From G038396625 sp038396625 (GTDB taxonomy: Bacteria > Bacillota > Clostridia > Peptostreptococcales > Thermotaleaceae): a stretch of 64,000 bases of DNA. The notes under the pieces are model-generated. The model searched no databases. It was given only the letters and a program-made list of their open reading frames with translations, and had not been told where the DNA came from. The position numbers and the translations under genes were made by a program. The stretch is taken from contig CP121688.1 in the NCBI GenBank assembly GCA_038396625.1, positions 682,001 through 746,000 of the forward strand, read 5' to 3'. Shown piece by piece: positions 18,127-27,797 of this stretch; the stretch's first letter is position 1, and every line of letters begins with the position of its first letter.

Positions 18127-18573
18127 CTACATGAACATATCTAATAACATTCCTCGAATATCGTCTAGTTTCTTCAGTACAGAGATTCGATCTACTTCCT
18201 GTTTTAAAAAATCATGGGTTAGGGAGGCTAAGGCCCTATCCACTTGTTTGACCTGAGAAAACACACGATGACGACCTCTTCGATCCAAAAAATTTTCTTT
18301 AGAAAATACATGAGAATTTTTTACTGCCACATCTAAAAACTCTTTCACCAATTTCTTATAATCAACTAAGTCCTTTATATATAATTTATCTCCAAGCTGT
18401 TCAGATTTAGCCACGATTTTATCATAGGTTGCTTGTAAATATTGTTTAACTTCATCAGATTTAATTTTTTTGAAATTTTCTGCAAAGGAAGAGCTTTCTA
18501 TTTTTCCATCTCTACGTATAGGCGTAGGTGTTTTTTGTATATTCGACAGTTCCACAGGGTTAATAGTGTTCAA
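18127..18573 (-). CDS. YaaR-family (DUF327) protein
   Basis: About 148 residues, matching the YaaR/DUF327 family: FAENFKKIKSDEVKQYLQATYDKI, SEQLGDKLYIKDLVDYKKLVKEFL and the RRGRHRVFSQVKQVDRALASLT motif are all typical. It is the only gene on the minus strand in the flagellar region. A sigma-28 promoter sits at 18626-18653, so a TTG at 18621 would be almost at the transcript start; I prefer TTG 18573, which has AGAAGGGA upstream. Function unknown, but the promoter points to motility. Confidence 0.82.
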   Translation of the reverse strand: MNTINPVELSNIQKTPTPIRRDGKIESSSFAENFKKIKSDEVKQYLQATYDKIVAKSEQLGDKLYIKDLVDYKKLVKEFLDVAVKNSHVFSKENFLDRRGRHRVFSQVKQVDRALASLTHDFLKQEVDRISVLKKLDDIRGMLLDMFM

Positions 18574-18625
18574 AGAATACACGTCCCTTCTACTTGTTAT
18601 ATATCTAGAATAACCTTTCAATTAT

Positions 18626-18653
18626 ATATCGGCAAGTAGGTAGATCATTTTTA
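18626..18653 (-). promoter_or_regulatory. Sigma-28 promoter for yaaR
   Basis: On the minus strand, TAAA (18653-18650), a 16-base spacer and an exact GCCGATAT (18633-18626). The -10 is a perfect match to the flagellar sigma factor consensus. Predicted start is near 18619. Confidence 0.85.
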
Positions 18654-18777
18654 GGAGTATTTTATGTAAATAAAGTAAAAAAAGAGGGTTCTTAAATGCA
18701 GGAAAGATTTTTTATTGAAGAAAAGGAAGAAAACTGTCGATACATACATATAAGAAAAACAAAAGGGTGATATAAGG

Positions 18778-21747
18778 ATGAATACTTTAGAGAGCCTCCG
18801 CTATCTTAAGCTACAACAGGCTTATGGACCAAGCATTAAGCAGCCTTTTGACATAAATGGTATTTTGATGTGGAAAGACAAAAATGAAGTGCGGATAGAT
18901 ATTGGAAATCATAAAATGATAGAGGCAAAATTAAAAAATCCATTAGAAGCAAAAACGGGAGATCAAGTTTTCATTGATAAATCCCAGGTGATTTCTATGA
19001 AAATCTGTGAAAATAAAGAGGAAGAAAAGAAAGTAGAAAAGGATAAGTATCAACAAATACTACAATCATGGGGAATGGAAGCTACAAAGGAAGAACGAGA
19101 AGCAATTAGGACATTAGATCAATTCGATATGCCGTTAACCAAGGAAGGGGTTCGTACCCTGATGGTGGGTAAGCATTATTTGGATAGCATCCAGGAGGAT
19201 TTGACCTATGATGCAGCAATAGTCTTGTCCAAGAAAGCAATAAATTTAGAAGAGGCTTCTCTTCAAGAGGTGGCACAAAACATCGCAGAAACAAAGAAGG
19301 AAAAGGAGACGGTATCCCTTTTAAAACTTTTAGGAATCAAAAAAGAAATGACAACAGAAGCAGCAGAACAAATTGCCCAGCAAATTTACGGCAGCCGAAT
19401 GGGTAAAGATATTACAGATATTATCAAAGCTCTTCATAAGGCAGATGTAGAAATAACCAAAAAAAATATTGAACAAGTGCATGATGTATTTTATAAATTA
19501 GACAAATTAAAGAAGATAGACAACGACACCTTTTTACGTATTTATCAAAAGGGAATGACTGTTTCTATCGATAATTTGTATAACGTAAAATATTATGTAA
19601 AAGAGAGCAGTATTCCCATAGAAGAAGGGATCAATGACTGGGCTGCAAAGCTTTATGAGGACAATATTATCCAGCCAATAAAAGTGACGGATAAAGATTT
19701 AAAGATGCTGCAGGAACAGATCATGTCTTTATTGGATGAAATGGGTTTAGATGCTGATCCAGAGAATATACAACTGGCCCACGAGATGCTAAAAGAAGGG
19801 ATTTCCCTTACAAAGGATGCCCTTAATGAAATATTAGAGATGAAAAAAGCTTTAGGGGAATTAATAGGACATCTAGATTTTGAAAAAGTGTCCGCCATGA
19901 TAAAGGAAAAAATAGATATCGAAAAGCAAGATATTCGAGAAGTTGTAAAACAGATAAAAGTTATGGAAGAGGACGTCAAGAGCATGGGTGAAGGTCCTAT
20001 AGATGAGCTAGAGGAAAAGGAATCCATAGATAAAATTTATGAGCGATTGGAGAAACTGCGGGAGATTAAGGATAGAGATATCATAAAGTTGATAAAGCAA
20101 AAAGCAGATTTTAAACTGAATAAAATTGAGAAGATTATTTTTCATCAGAATACAGGTCAAGAAGGGAAATTACAGATAGGGAATTATAGAGACAAAATCA
20201 CCCTAAACGGAAAAATATCTATATCCCAGGAATGGATGCAATCCCAAAGCGTAAAGGATCAAATTGATGAGATCTTTGCAGGAGAAGCGACAAAACCAAT
20301 AGATAAATTCATTGTGAAAGGTTTTGAACGCATTGTGAACATAAGTCAAGTGTTTCAGAAAGTAAAGCAATTATCTTTTCCTCAGATTGCTTTTCACATG
20401 ACGAAGGGGATTCCCCTTACTTTACGAGCAATTGAAAAAAGCCATGATACCATTGAACAGAAAAAGAATACCGAGGCATATCCGCCATTGCCTCCATCAC
20501 AAGAAGCAGCTATTCGTAATTATATGATGACCAACGAGAAAGATTTGGGATTAAGGAACATACAGAATGGCTTTATGCAGGCTTTACAGGCAGGAAGGAC
20601 ATTGATACAAAATAATTTATCCTTGAATATTCCAAATATCCAACAGGTACTCATTGCCTATGGACAGTACCGCAATATCCGAAACGATTTATCCATGTCG
20701 ATGGTGATGGACAGCGCTCAAGAAAATAAGGATTTGGAAACGATGGCGTTAGAAAAGCTACAATCCTATGTAGAAGCAAAAAAACAAGCCATGGGTATGG
20801 GGACAGTGCAAGAATATGTAGATCAATCAATAAAAGCTCAAGGCTATACAGGAACAGAAGGTATGGATCTAAATAGATCTAAGCAGAATCATAGAAGCAG
20901 TAGCAGGTTAGAACGTTTGGTAGAAGGGATGAATAAAATCGGCAAGGAAAAGGAAGTTATCTTACCTTTGCTGATGAAAAACCAAATGGATTTTTCTTTA
21001 AAAAATATAGGCGATGTTTCTTTATTCTTGCAAAATCAGCAACAGCTAGGACAAAAAATTACCGAAATCGTACAGAGTGTGGGAGCATCCTATATTGCCC
21101 CGTGGAAAAATCATGTTTTTAAATTAGAGAAATTGGCTAAAAATCTATCCAATAAATTAAAATCAGGGGAATCTGATTTACAACAATCCTATGAGCATCT
21201 GATAGGGCATGTGAAAGATATGAAGCAAGAGATGGAATTTTCCCAGCAAGAAGGAAAAGACAGAGCCAAAGAACAGATAGAAGCCTTAAATCAATCGTTC
21301 AATCTCCAAAAACAATTGAACAAACATCATATATGTTTACAGTTTCCAGTTATGCAAAATGATCAATTTAGAAATCTACAGATATATGTACAAGCTAAGG
21401 GATTCCAAAAGCTAAGCAGTCTTTCTCCACAAGCAGTGGAAAGAGCAGGGAATGTACCAAAGGAAGAGGCACTAACCGTATTCTTACAGATGGATACCCA
21501 ACATCTAGGGGCAGTGCATATGGCACTAGAAATGAATCAAGCAGGTGTAAGTTTGACAGTAGGAGTTCGGGGAAAAGAGGAAATGGAGAAGCTGCAAAAT
21601 GATGTACCTATCCTTAAAGAAATGCTTTCTAGCATAGGATATCCATTAAAGACAGTAGTTTTTAAAGAAGAAGAACTACATCTTCTAAATGGGATGAAAG
21701 AAAGCCATAAAAAACCTTCTAAAGGTCTTTTAAATATCAAACTATAG
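18778..21747 (+). CDS. FliK-like / DUF6240 flagellar protein
   Basis: 989 residues, lysine- and glutamate-rich, with many predicted helices and no signal peptide. The C-terminal ~130 residues (VFLQMDTQHLGAVHMALEMN then VSLTVGVRGKEEMEKLQ) resemble the C-terminal domain of hook-length control protein FliK, which contacts FlhB to switch export specificity. The long N-terminal part fits DUF6240-type clostridial proteins. It may be a second FliK or a protein acting on the filament rather than the hook. It starts 12 bases after a GGGTGATATAAGG site and is followed by an 89-residue gene. Confidence 0.75.
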   Translation: MNTLESLRYLKLQQAYGPSIKQPFDINGILMWKDKNEVRIDIGNHKMIEAKLKNPLEAKTGDQVFIDKSQVISMKICENKEEEKKVEKDKYQQILQSWGMEATKEEREAIRTLDQFDMPLTKEGVRTLMVGKHYLDSIQEDLTYDAAIVLSKKAINLEEASLQEVAQNIAETKKEKETVSLLKLLGIKKEMTTEAAEQIAQQIYGSRMGKDITDIIKALHKADVEITKKNIEQVHDVFYKLDKLKKIDNDTFLRIYQKGMTVSIDNLYNVKYYVKESSIPIEEGINDWAAKLYEDNIIQPIKVTDKDLKMLQEQIMSLLDEMGLDADPENIQLAHEMLKEGISLTKDALNEILEMKKALGELIGHLDFEKVSAMIKEKIDIEKQDIREVVKQIKVMEEDVKSMGEGPIDELEEKESIDKIYERLEKLREIKDRDIIKLIKQKADFKLNKIEKIIFHQNTGQEGKLQIGNYRDKITLNGKISISQEWMQSQSVKDQIDEIFAGEATKPIDKFIVKGFERIVNISQVFQKVKQLSFPQIAFHMTKGIPLTLRAIEKSHDTIEQKKNTEAYPPLPPSQEAAIRNYMMTNEKDLGLRNIQNGFMQALQAGRTLIQNNLSLNIPNIQQVLIAYGQYRNIRNDLSMSMVMDSAQENKDLETMALEKLQSYVEAKKQAMGMGTVQEYVDQSIKAQGYTGTEGMDLNRSKQNHRSSSRLERLVEGMNKIGKEKEVILPLLMKNQMDFSLKNIGDVSLFLQNQQQLGQKITEIVQSVGASYIAPWKNHVFKLEKLAKNLSNKLKSGESDLQQSYEHLIGHVKDMKQEMEFSQQEGKDRAKEQIEALNQSFNLQKQLNKHHICLQFPVMQNDQFRNLQIYVQAKGFQKLSSLSPQAVERAGNVPKEEALTVFLQMDTQHLGAVHMALEMNQAGVSLTVGVRGKEEMEKLQNDVPILKEMLSSIGYPLKTVVFKEEELHLLNGMKESHKKPSKGLLNIKL

Positions 21748-21758
21748 GGGCGTGGGTA

Positions 21759-22028
21759 ATGAAACAAAAACTTGAAGCAACACAAATGAATTTTTTAAAG
21801 TTACAGATCAAAAAAAAGATTTCCCAAGAAAGGGTACAGCAGGCCTATGCGATAGAAGAATATAGGAATGATCCTATAGGGGAAGATGTGGATCAGCAAC
21901 CTTTGTTTGTGGAGGATGCTTTGCCAGAAGGATTTTACAATGTCTTGGGGAAGATACTGACTTTTCTAGAAAAAGCAGATGTCCCACTAGAAAGTAGGGC
22001 TAAAGAGATGGTTTCTAAAGACCGATAA
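21759..22028 (+). CDS. Small protein following the FliK-like gene
   Basis: 89 residues, hydrophilic, no recognised motif. It begins 11 bases after the FliK-like gene and is probably translated from the same mRNA. It lacks the NPTHY cleavage motif of FlhB-type proteins, so I do not call it an FlhB homologue. Its last codons contain the sigma-28 promoter of the next flagellin. FliK-like genes are often followed by such small partners, but function is unknown. Confidence 0.7.
   Translation: MKQKLEATQMNFLKLQIKKKISQERVQQAYAIEEYRNDPIGEDVDQQPLFVEDALPEGFYNVLGKILTFLEKADVPLESRAKEMVSKDR
22001..22028 (+). promoter_or_regulatory. Sigma-28 promoter for second flagellin
   Basis: TAAA at 22001-22004, a 16-base spacer and ACCGATAA at 22021-22028, the same -10 as the first flagellin promoter. 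It lies within the end of the preceding gene and predicts a leader of about 110 bases. Confidence 0.75.
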
Positions 22029-22146
22029 ATTGATAGATATGCAAATCGTTGGTTCTTAAAAAAATAAGAGAACCTCCCGAACAGATAGGAAAATCTCTTG
22101 ATGAGCAGATATATCTTAATAAAAATATAATTTAGGGGGCAATCGT

Positions 22147-25100
22147 ATGAGAATTAATCACAATATCCCGGCCTTAAATGCCCATCGTTTATTAACGATA
22201 AACAATAATAAGACTTCAAAGGCACTAGAAAGGCTATCTTCTGGAAAAAGAATTAATCGAGCGGCTGACGATGCTGCAGGGATGGCTATCTCTGAAAAAA
22301 TGGCGGGACAAATTCGAGGACTAAGAATGGCATCTCGAAATGCATTAGACGGTGTGTCTTTAATTCAAACGACAGAGGGGGCACTTAATGAAGTACATAG
22401 TATATTACAAAGAATGAGGGAATTAACCGTACAAGCTGCCAATGGAACCTTAAATGATACAGATCGACAGGCGATCCAAGACGAAATAAATCAATTAACT
22501 TCAGAAGTCAACCGTATTGGGAATACCACTGAGTTTAATCAGCAAACTTTACTAAAGGGAGATACGTCAGAAAGAGAAACCGGATACTTTACAGATATAC
22601 AATTAGAAAGTGGAGAAGAACAAAAATTAGATTTTGGCAGTTTAAAAGGAGCAGATGCACAGGAAACCAATAATCATATCAAAGACCTTGTGGGAAAAGG
22701 GATGACCATTGAAGGAAAAGGCTTTGAATTTTATGATTCTTTGGAGGGTGAATACAAAGGCGATAATGTTGGCATCGACATACGTAGTGCATTGGACAAA
22801 ATGGACAATGATCAAAAAGTAGCTACATTAATTGATGAAATCATCAGCCAGGCTAGTGCCAATGTAGAGGGCGTTACATTAAGCAAACCTTCTGCTGTCA
22901 CAGGAGGACTGGATGCTGTTCAAATTATTCATTCTAGTACACAAGGCGTTACAGCTGTAGCTGCCAATGCTTCTGTGACAGCAGATGGAGGAACTTTAGT
23001 GGTCACCGATCCTACGGGAGGAAGCCATAGCATTACCTTGGAACAATCTTTAGATGACAACCTTACAGTTTCGGGAATAGGTGGTAATTTAACTATTTCT
23101 CTGGCGAATACTACTGCTGGAAAAAATAATGTAACAGCTATTCAATCGGCAGTACAAGCCCTAGGGGTGGTAGATGGTACAGATTTTAGCACATGGACTT
23201 TTACCGATGGTGGTGCTTGGGACAATCAAGTGACAGGAGCCAGCTTGACGGAAGGTGCAGATACCTTAACTGGGGGGACGCAAGCTGCAGGAGAGCAACA
23301 GGGAGAATATCAGTTTAAAATGACCAGTCCTTATGCTATTGGAGAAACCATTAGTATCGATGGCGTTACCTTTACGGCAGTAGCAGATGCTGATGCAGAC
23401 CTAGATCAAAGAAAGTTTGCAGTGGGGACAGACATTGAAAGTCAAATAGATCATTTGATAGACGCGGTTAACCATTATTATTCCGGAGCCAGTGGGCGTT
23501 TCACTGCATCGAAAATAGGCACCGATACGCTAAAATTAGAGGAAAACCTAGGGAATGCCAGTGGTGTAGATTTATCAAATATTGTTGATACCGCAGTTCC
23601 AAAAGATTACTGGGAAAATGTGAATATCGTACAAGCCAGTGTTGAGGAAACAACGCCAGGAACAGAAGTGCTGGGTATTTATGATTATCAAATGAAAGCA
23701 ACCTATGGCGTAGGCGAAATGGTATCAATTGATGGTATCAGCTTTACAGCTGTGGCATCTGGTGCAGACCCATCCAAAAGGGAGTTTAATATAGGAACAG
23801 ATATTGAGACCCAGTTAGACAGCTTGATTACAGCCATTAATCACGCAGACTCTGGATTAAGTGGAAGGTTTACGGCAACAAAAACAGGAGCAAATGATAC
23901 CTTAACCCTTACAGAGAATATGGGAGAAGCCACAGGAACGGATATGGGTAATTTCACCAGTACCATTGAACCTACCGGATCCTTTGATGATGTTCAAATT
24001 ATCACCCAAAGTATAAAAGAAACAACTGCTGTGCCTTCTAATGCTACTGTAAAAGTAGATGGAGGAACTTTAGTGGTCACAGATCCCACGGGAGGAAGTC
24101 ATACCATTACCTTGGAACAATCTTTAGATGACAACCTTACAGTTTCGGGAATAGGTGGTAATTTAACTATTTCTTTGGCGAATACTACTGCTGGAAAAAA
24201 TAATGTAATAGCTATTCAATCGTCAGTACAAGCCCTAGGGGTGGTAGACGGCACAGATTTTAGTACATGGACTTTTGCGGATGGTGGTGCTTGGGACAAT
24301 CAAGTGACAGGAGACAGTTTGACTAATGGAACAGATGACTTGGCCGGAGGAACGGAGGCTGTAGCAGAAGAGTTGGGAGAATATCACTACAAAATGAATA
24401 CAGCCTATGTAGAGGGTGATACCGTAACCATTGATGGGATAACTTTTACGGCTGTAGCATCAAGTGCAGATCCTACAAAACAAGAATTTAATATAGAAAG
24501 TGATATAGCTACCCAGTTAGACAGCTTGATTACAGCTATAAACGATCCAGCTTCAGGTTTGAGCACTAGATTTGTTGCAGCAAAGGATGGAACCGATACT
24601 TTGACATTAACAGAAAAACCGGGACAGGGAACAGGTGTAGACTTAGGAGATGCTACGAGTTCTGTTCCTATATTGGAAAATACTCAGCTAATTATTACGG
24701 TGAATTCAGGAGTGGAGAAGGTTACTATAGAAGATGGCTTTGACAAGGATTATAAAGTCAATTTACAGATAGGTGCAAACGAAGCCCAAGGATTTACCAT
24801 TGCTATAGGAGATATGCGAGCAATCGAGCTAGGACTTACTGGTAAAGCAGGAGAAGAAGGATTTAGCAGTATATTAAATGTGACCGATGGTACCAACGAT
24901 GAAGTGAAGGAAGCGGCTTTAGATGTTATAGATCAAGACAATGCAGATATAGCATTGAAAAGATTGGATGCGGCCATTAAGAAGGTTTCAGAAGCACGAT
25001 CGACCCTCGGTGCTTATCAAAATCGTTTGGAACATACCATTGCAAATATTGACAATACAGCAGAGAACTTAACAGGCGCACTATCTCGTATTCAGGATAC

Positions 25101-25218
25101 AGATATGGCAATGGAAATGGCAGAGTTTACAAAGTTAAATATTCTACAACAATCAGGAACGGCTATGTTGGCTCAAGCCAATCAACGACCTCAAGCAATT
25201 TTACAACTCTTACAATAA
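22147..25218 (+). CDS. Second, very long flagellin
   Basis: 1023-residue flagellin. Conserved D0/D1 regions are residues 1-139 (SSGKRINRAADDAAGMAISEKM) and about 873-1023 (ending QANQRPQAILQLLQ). The middle 730 residues contain internal repeats: an ~86-residue unit at 280-365 and again at 638-723, and a module starting IDGxxFTAVA at about 386, 510 and 744. Filaments with this subunit would have large surface domains. The ribosome binding site is TTTAGGGGGC, without the GGA motif used by CsrA. A FliS-like chaperone gene follows 20 bases downstream. Confidence 0.95.
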   Translation: MRINHNIPALNAHRLLTINNNKTSKALERLSSGKRINRAADDAAGMAISEKMAGQIRGLRMASRNALDGVSLIQTTEGALNEVHSILQRMRELTVQAANGTLNDTDRQAIQDEINQLTSEVNRIGNTTEFNQQTLLKGDTSERETGYFTDIQLESGEEQKLDFGSLKGADAQETNNHIKDLVGKGMTIEGKGFEFYDSLEGEYKGDNVGIDIRSALDKMDNDQKVATLIDEIISQASANVEGVTLSKPSAVTGGLDAVQIIHSSTQGVTAVAANASVTADGGTLVVTDPTGGSHSITLEQSLDDNLTVSGIGGNLTISLANTTAGKNNVTAIQSAVQALGVVDGTDFSTWTFTDGGAWDNQVTGASLTEGADTLTGGTQAAGEQQGEYQFKMTSPYAIGETISIDGVTFTAVADADADLDQRKFAVGTDIESQIDHLIDAVNHYYSGASGRFTASKIGTDTLKLEENLGNASGVDLSNIVDTAVPKDYWENVNIVQASVEETTPGTEVLGIYDYQMKATYGVGEMVSIDGISFTAVASGADPSKREFNIGTDIETQLDSLITAINHADSGLSGRFTATKTGANDTLTLTENMGEATGTDMGNFTSTIEPTGSFDDVQIITQSIKETTAVPSNATVKVDGGTLVVTDPTGGSHTITLEQSLDDNLTVSGIGGNLTISLANTTAGKNNVIAIQSSVQALGVVDGTDFSTWTFADGGAWDNQVTGDSLTNGTDDLAGGTEAVAEELGEYHYKMNTAYVEGDTVTIDGITFTAVASSADPTKQEFNIESDIATQLDSLITAINDPASGLSTRFVAAKDGTDTLTLTEKPGQGTGVDLGDATSSVPILENTQLIITVNSGVEKVTIEDGFDKDYKVNLQIGANEAQGFTIAIGDMRAIELGLTGKAGEEGFSSILNVTDGTNDEVKEAALDVIDQDNADIALKRLDAAIKKVSEARSTLGAYQNRLEHTIANIDNTAENLTGALSRIQDTDMAMEMAEFTKLNILQQSGTAMLAQANQRPQAILQLLQ
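22984..23239 (+). repeat. Intragenic repeat, copy A
   Basis: 256-base segment of the second flagellin that recurs at 24058-24313, exactly 1074 bases (358 codons) further on, with only about 15 differences by eye. The high DNA identity implies a recent duplication. Confidence 0.85.
24058..24313 (+). repeat. Intragenic repeat, copy B
   Basis: Second copy of the 256-base segment, in frame with the first. Recombination between the copies would delete 358 codons and leave an intact shorter flagellin. Confidence 0.85.
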
Positions 25219-25238
25219 AAAGTGAGGAGATATAAACC

Positions 25239-25706
25239 ATGGATGAAAAATATTTAGCAAGTAGGGTTGCTACAGCCAATGAGGCAGGCTTGGTGGCGTT
25301 GCTCTATGAAGGCTTAATAGACACCCTCAAGGATGCACAAAAACATCTTCAAGAAAGAAGAATAAAAGAATTTGCGGCAAAGGTAGATAAGGCAAAGAAT
25401 ATTTTAGCGGAGTTTGTCAGCACTTTAAAAGGAGATTCAGAGCTTGCCAATCAATTAAGAAGTCTTTATTTATATGTCAATCAACGAATGACGGAAGGGT
25501 ATTTAAAGAAAGATTCTGAAAAATTAGAAGAGGCCATAAAGGTATTAATGCCTTTATATGAAGGATGGAAAGCGTTAGAACAGCAGGAGTTTCAAGAGAA
25601 TATTGGCAATAGAAATAGACCAGAAATTATTGCAGGAGCTACTTATGGCAGGGGACAGCTAAAGGATTATGTAATAAATCATACAGATAAATGGGGTCGA
25701 GGATAA
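25239..25706 (+). CDS. FliS-like flagellin chaperone paralogue
   Basis: 155 residues with the FliS-type four-helix pattern: GLVALLYEGLIDTLKDAQKHL, KVDKAKNILAEFVSTLKGDSELANQLRSLYLYVNQRM. It differs from the canonical FliS at 27798 and has a 30-residue C-terminal extension. It starts 20 bases after the second flagellin, so it may be the dedicated chaperone for that protein, while the other FliS serves the first flagellin. Such pairing is inference from position. FliS binds the flagellin C-terminus and prevents premature polymerisation. Confidence 0.82.
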   Translation: MDEKYLASRVATANEAGLVALLYEGLIDTLKDAQKHLQERRIKEFAAKVDKAKNILAEFVSTLKGDSELANQLRSLYLYVNQRMTEGYLKKDSEKLEEAIKVLMPLYEGWKALEQQEFQENIGNRNRPEIIAGATYGRGQLKDYVINHTDKWGRG

Positions 25707-25728
25707 AAAGGTAAAGGAGTGTAGAAGT

Positions 25729-26091
25729 ATGAAAATAGAAGGAAGCAGTGCTGTACAGATGCAGACACAATTAGCTAATCAATATCAAGGACAAATGAAA
25801 GAAGTAGCAGGAGAGAGCCTAAATACAGACTTAGGTCAAAACCAAGCAAAACGTGAAAACTTTCCTGGAGAAGAAAAATTCATTGAAATGATTGAAAAAT
25901 CCAATAAAGATTTGCAAATGGACAATACAAGTCTCAAGTTTTCTGTTCATGAAAAAACAAAGCAGATATTGGTAAAGATTGTAGATAATCATACCCAGGA
26001 AGTGATCAGAGAAATTCCATCAGAAAAAATACTGGATATGGTGGCATCTATGCTAGAAAGAACGGGAGTTTTTGTAGACAAAAAGGCGTAA
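25729..26091 (+). CDS. flaG: FlaG protein
   Basis: 120 residues. The C-terminal half (LKFSVHEKTKQILVKIVDN and EVIREIPSEKILDMVASM) is the conserved FlaG domain. The N-terminal half is polar and variable, as usual. FlaG affects filament length in several bacteria, but its mechanism is not settled. It precedes fliD, as in Bacillus (yvyC-fliD). AAAGGAG lies before the ATG. Confidence 0.9.
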   Translation: MKIEGSSAVQMQTQLANQYQGQMKEVAGESLNTDLGQNQAKRENFPGEEKFIEMIEKSNKDLQMDNTSLKFSVHEKTKQILVKIVDNHTQEVIREIPSEKILDMVASMLERTGVFVDKKA

Positions 26092-26118
26092 AAATAGTGT
26101 AGAAAGGGGAATGAAGTG

Positions 26119-27795
26119 ATGGATGTCATGAGAATAAGTGGGATGGCCTCTGGCATGGATACAGAAACCATGGTCAGAGACTTGATGAGGGCAGAGCGAA
26201 TCAGGGTAGATAAATATAATCAGCAAAAACAGTTAGCTTTATGGAGACAAGAACAATACAATACTGTTAACAAGGATTTTGCTAACTTTATTTTAGATAC
26301 AAGAAAAGAGTTAGAATTAATGAAGAGCAATAGTTATGGATCTTCCTTTGCCAATAGCAAGGAGAGTTTTAAGTGGGTAAAAAAAGCCACGTCCTCCGAT
26401 GAGGATATTTTTACAGCACAGGCATTGGCAGGAGCACCTACGGGCACCCATACCATAAAGATAGAAAAATTGGCAAAAGGGGTAAATGCAGCTAGCACAA
26501 CGGCAGTGAAGGATAAGGACGGAAACGATGCAACAAAAAGCACTACCATGGCAGATATGGGGGTAGCAGCAGGTTCTGTTACTTTTCAAATAAAGGTGAA
26601 TGAAGTGGATACTGAAACTATAGAGATCAGTTATACACAAGATGATACCATTGGAGACTTGGTAACGAAAATCAATGATGCAGTGGCAAATGATACAGCT
26701 AAAACACCTTTAGGTATTCAAGCAAGCTTTGATGACACCACGGGAAGACTATTTTTGTCTACAAAGGGAACAGGGGCGACGGCGCAAATTAAAGTAACAC
26801 AGGATACCCAAAGCCTATTTACAGGAACTAACGTAGGAGAGAATAAATTTCATATGCAAATTGCCGATGGAACAGACTTGCTTACGGGGAAAACAGGTCA
26901 AGATGCAGAAATCAGTTTCAACGGTGCACAAGGCTTGAAATATGATTCTAACACTTTTACCCTCAATGGTATTCAAATTGATTTAAAAGCTATTCCAGCA
27001 GATACTACTAAAGAATACACCATTAAAGTAGACACGGATGTGAACGGCGTATACGATAAAATTAAGTCCTTTGTGGACAAATACAATGAATTAGTAGAAA
27101 AAATGAACAAAAAAATATCCGAAAAAAGATATCGAGATTTTCAGCCATTGACAGCCGAGCAAAAAGAAGCCATGAGCGAAGAGGATATCAAAAAATGGGA
27201 AGAAAAGGCGCAAAGCGGTTTATTGAGGAATGATGAGTTTGTAGGAGAGATACTGCAGAGTGTGCGCAGTGGATTATATGAAAAAGTGGAAGGGATATCT
27301 GGTCCATATAATCAATTGCATACCATTGGGATTACCACAGGAGAATGGAAAGACAAGGGAAAGCTAGTAATTAGTGAAGAAAAACTCAAAAAGGCCATTG
27401 AAAATGATGTGGACGGTGTGATGGATTTATTATTTAGTCCATCAAACAATGAAGACCGATCCAAATCAGGTTTGGTTAATCGCTTATATGATGACATTAC
27501 AGAAGGAATGAAACAAATCATCGATAAGTCTGGAACGGGAGACAATGCAGAATTATATCGAAGTGTTAAAAGTAATATTTTGATTGACTTTGTTACAGGA
27601 GGAAATGGAAGAAAGGGTTCCATCAGCCTTTTAGATGAAGATGTTTTTGGATTTGAAAAAAGAATTATGGAAGAAGAAAGACGATTGGCTGGGATTGAAG
27701 AAGGTTATTGGCGAAAGTTTACTGCCATGGAAAAGGCATTGAGTCAAATGAATAGCCAAAGTGCATGGCTGGCAGGACAATTAGGAGGGATGTAA
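26119..27795 (+). CDS. fliD: Filament cap protein FliD
   Basis: 558 residues. The N-terminal signature MRISGMASGMDTETMVRDLM and the C-terminal domain (GLVNRLYDDITEGMKQIIDKSGT, then heptads to the end) identify the filament cap, which guides flagellin folding at the tip. The middle contains the surface domains (about 100-330). I use ATG 26119, 8 bases after AAAGGGGA; a GTG one codon upstream is also possible. The fliS ATG follows the stop by 2 bases. Confidence 0.95.
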   Translation: MDVMRISGMASGMDTETMVRDLMRAERIRVDKYNQQKQLALWRQEQYNTVNKDFANFILDTRKELELMKSNSYGSSFANSKESFKWVKKATSSDEDIFTAQALAGAPTGTHTIKIEKLAKGVNAASTTAVKDKDGNDATKSTTMADMGVAAGSVTFQIKVNEVDTETIEISYTQDDTIGDLVTKINDAVANDTAKTPLGIQASFDDTTGRLFLSTKGTGATAQIKVTQDTQSLFTGTNVGENKFHMQIADGTDLLTGKTGQDAEISFNGAQGLKYDSNTFTLNGIQIDLKAIPADTTKEYTIKVDTDVNGVYDKIKSFVDKYNELVEKMNKKISEKRYRDFQPLTAEQKEAMSEEDIKKWEEKAQSGLLRNDEFVGEILQSVRSGLYEKVEGISGPYNQLHTIGITTGEWKDKGKLVISEEKLKKAIENDVDGVMDLLFSPSNNEDRSKSGLVNRLYDDITEGMKQIIDKSGTGDNAELYRSVKSNILIDFVTGGNGRKGSISLLDEDVFGFEKRIMEEERRLAGIEEGYWRKFTAMEKALSQMNSQSAWLAGQLGGM

Positions 27796-27797
27796 GT

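Noticed and set aside
21759..22028. FlhB-like C-terminal protein
   Set aside because: The position after a FliK-like gene suggests it, but the NPTHY cleavage motif is absent.
22045..22075. Terminator before the second flagellin
   Set aside because: GGTTCT/AGAACC hairpin has no T-run and lies in the leader, so it is not a terminator.
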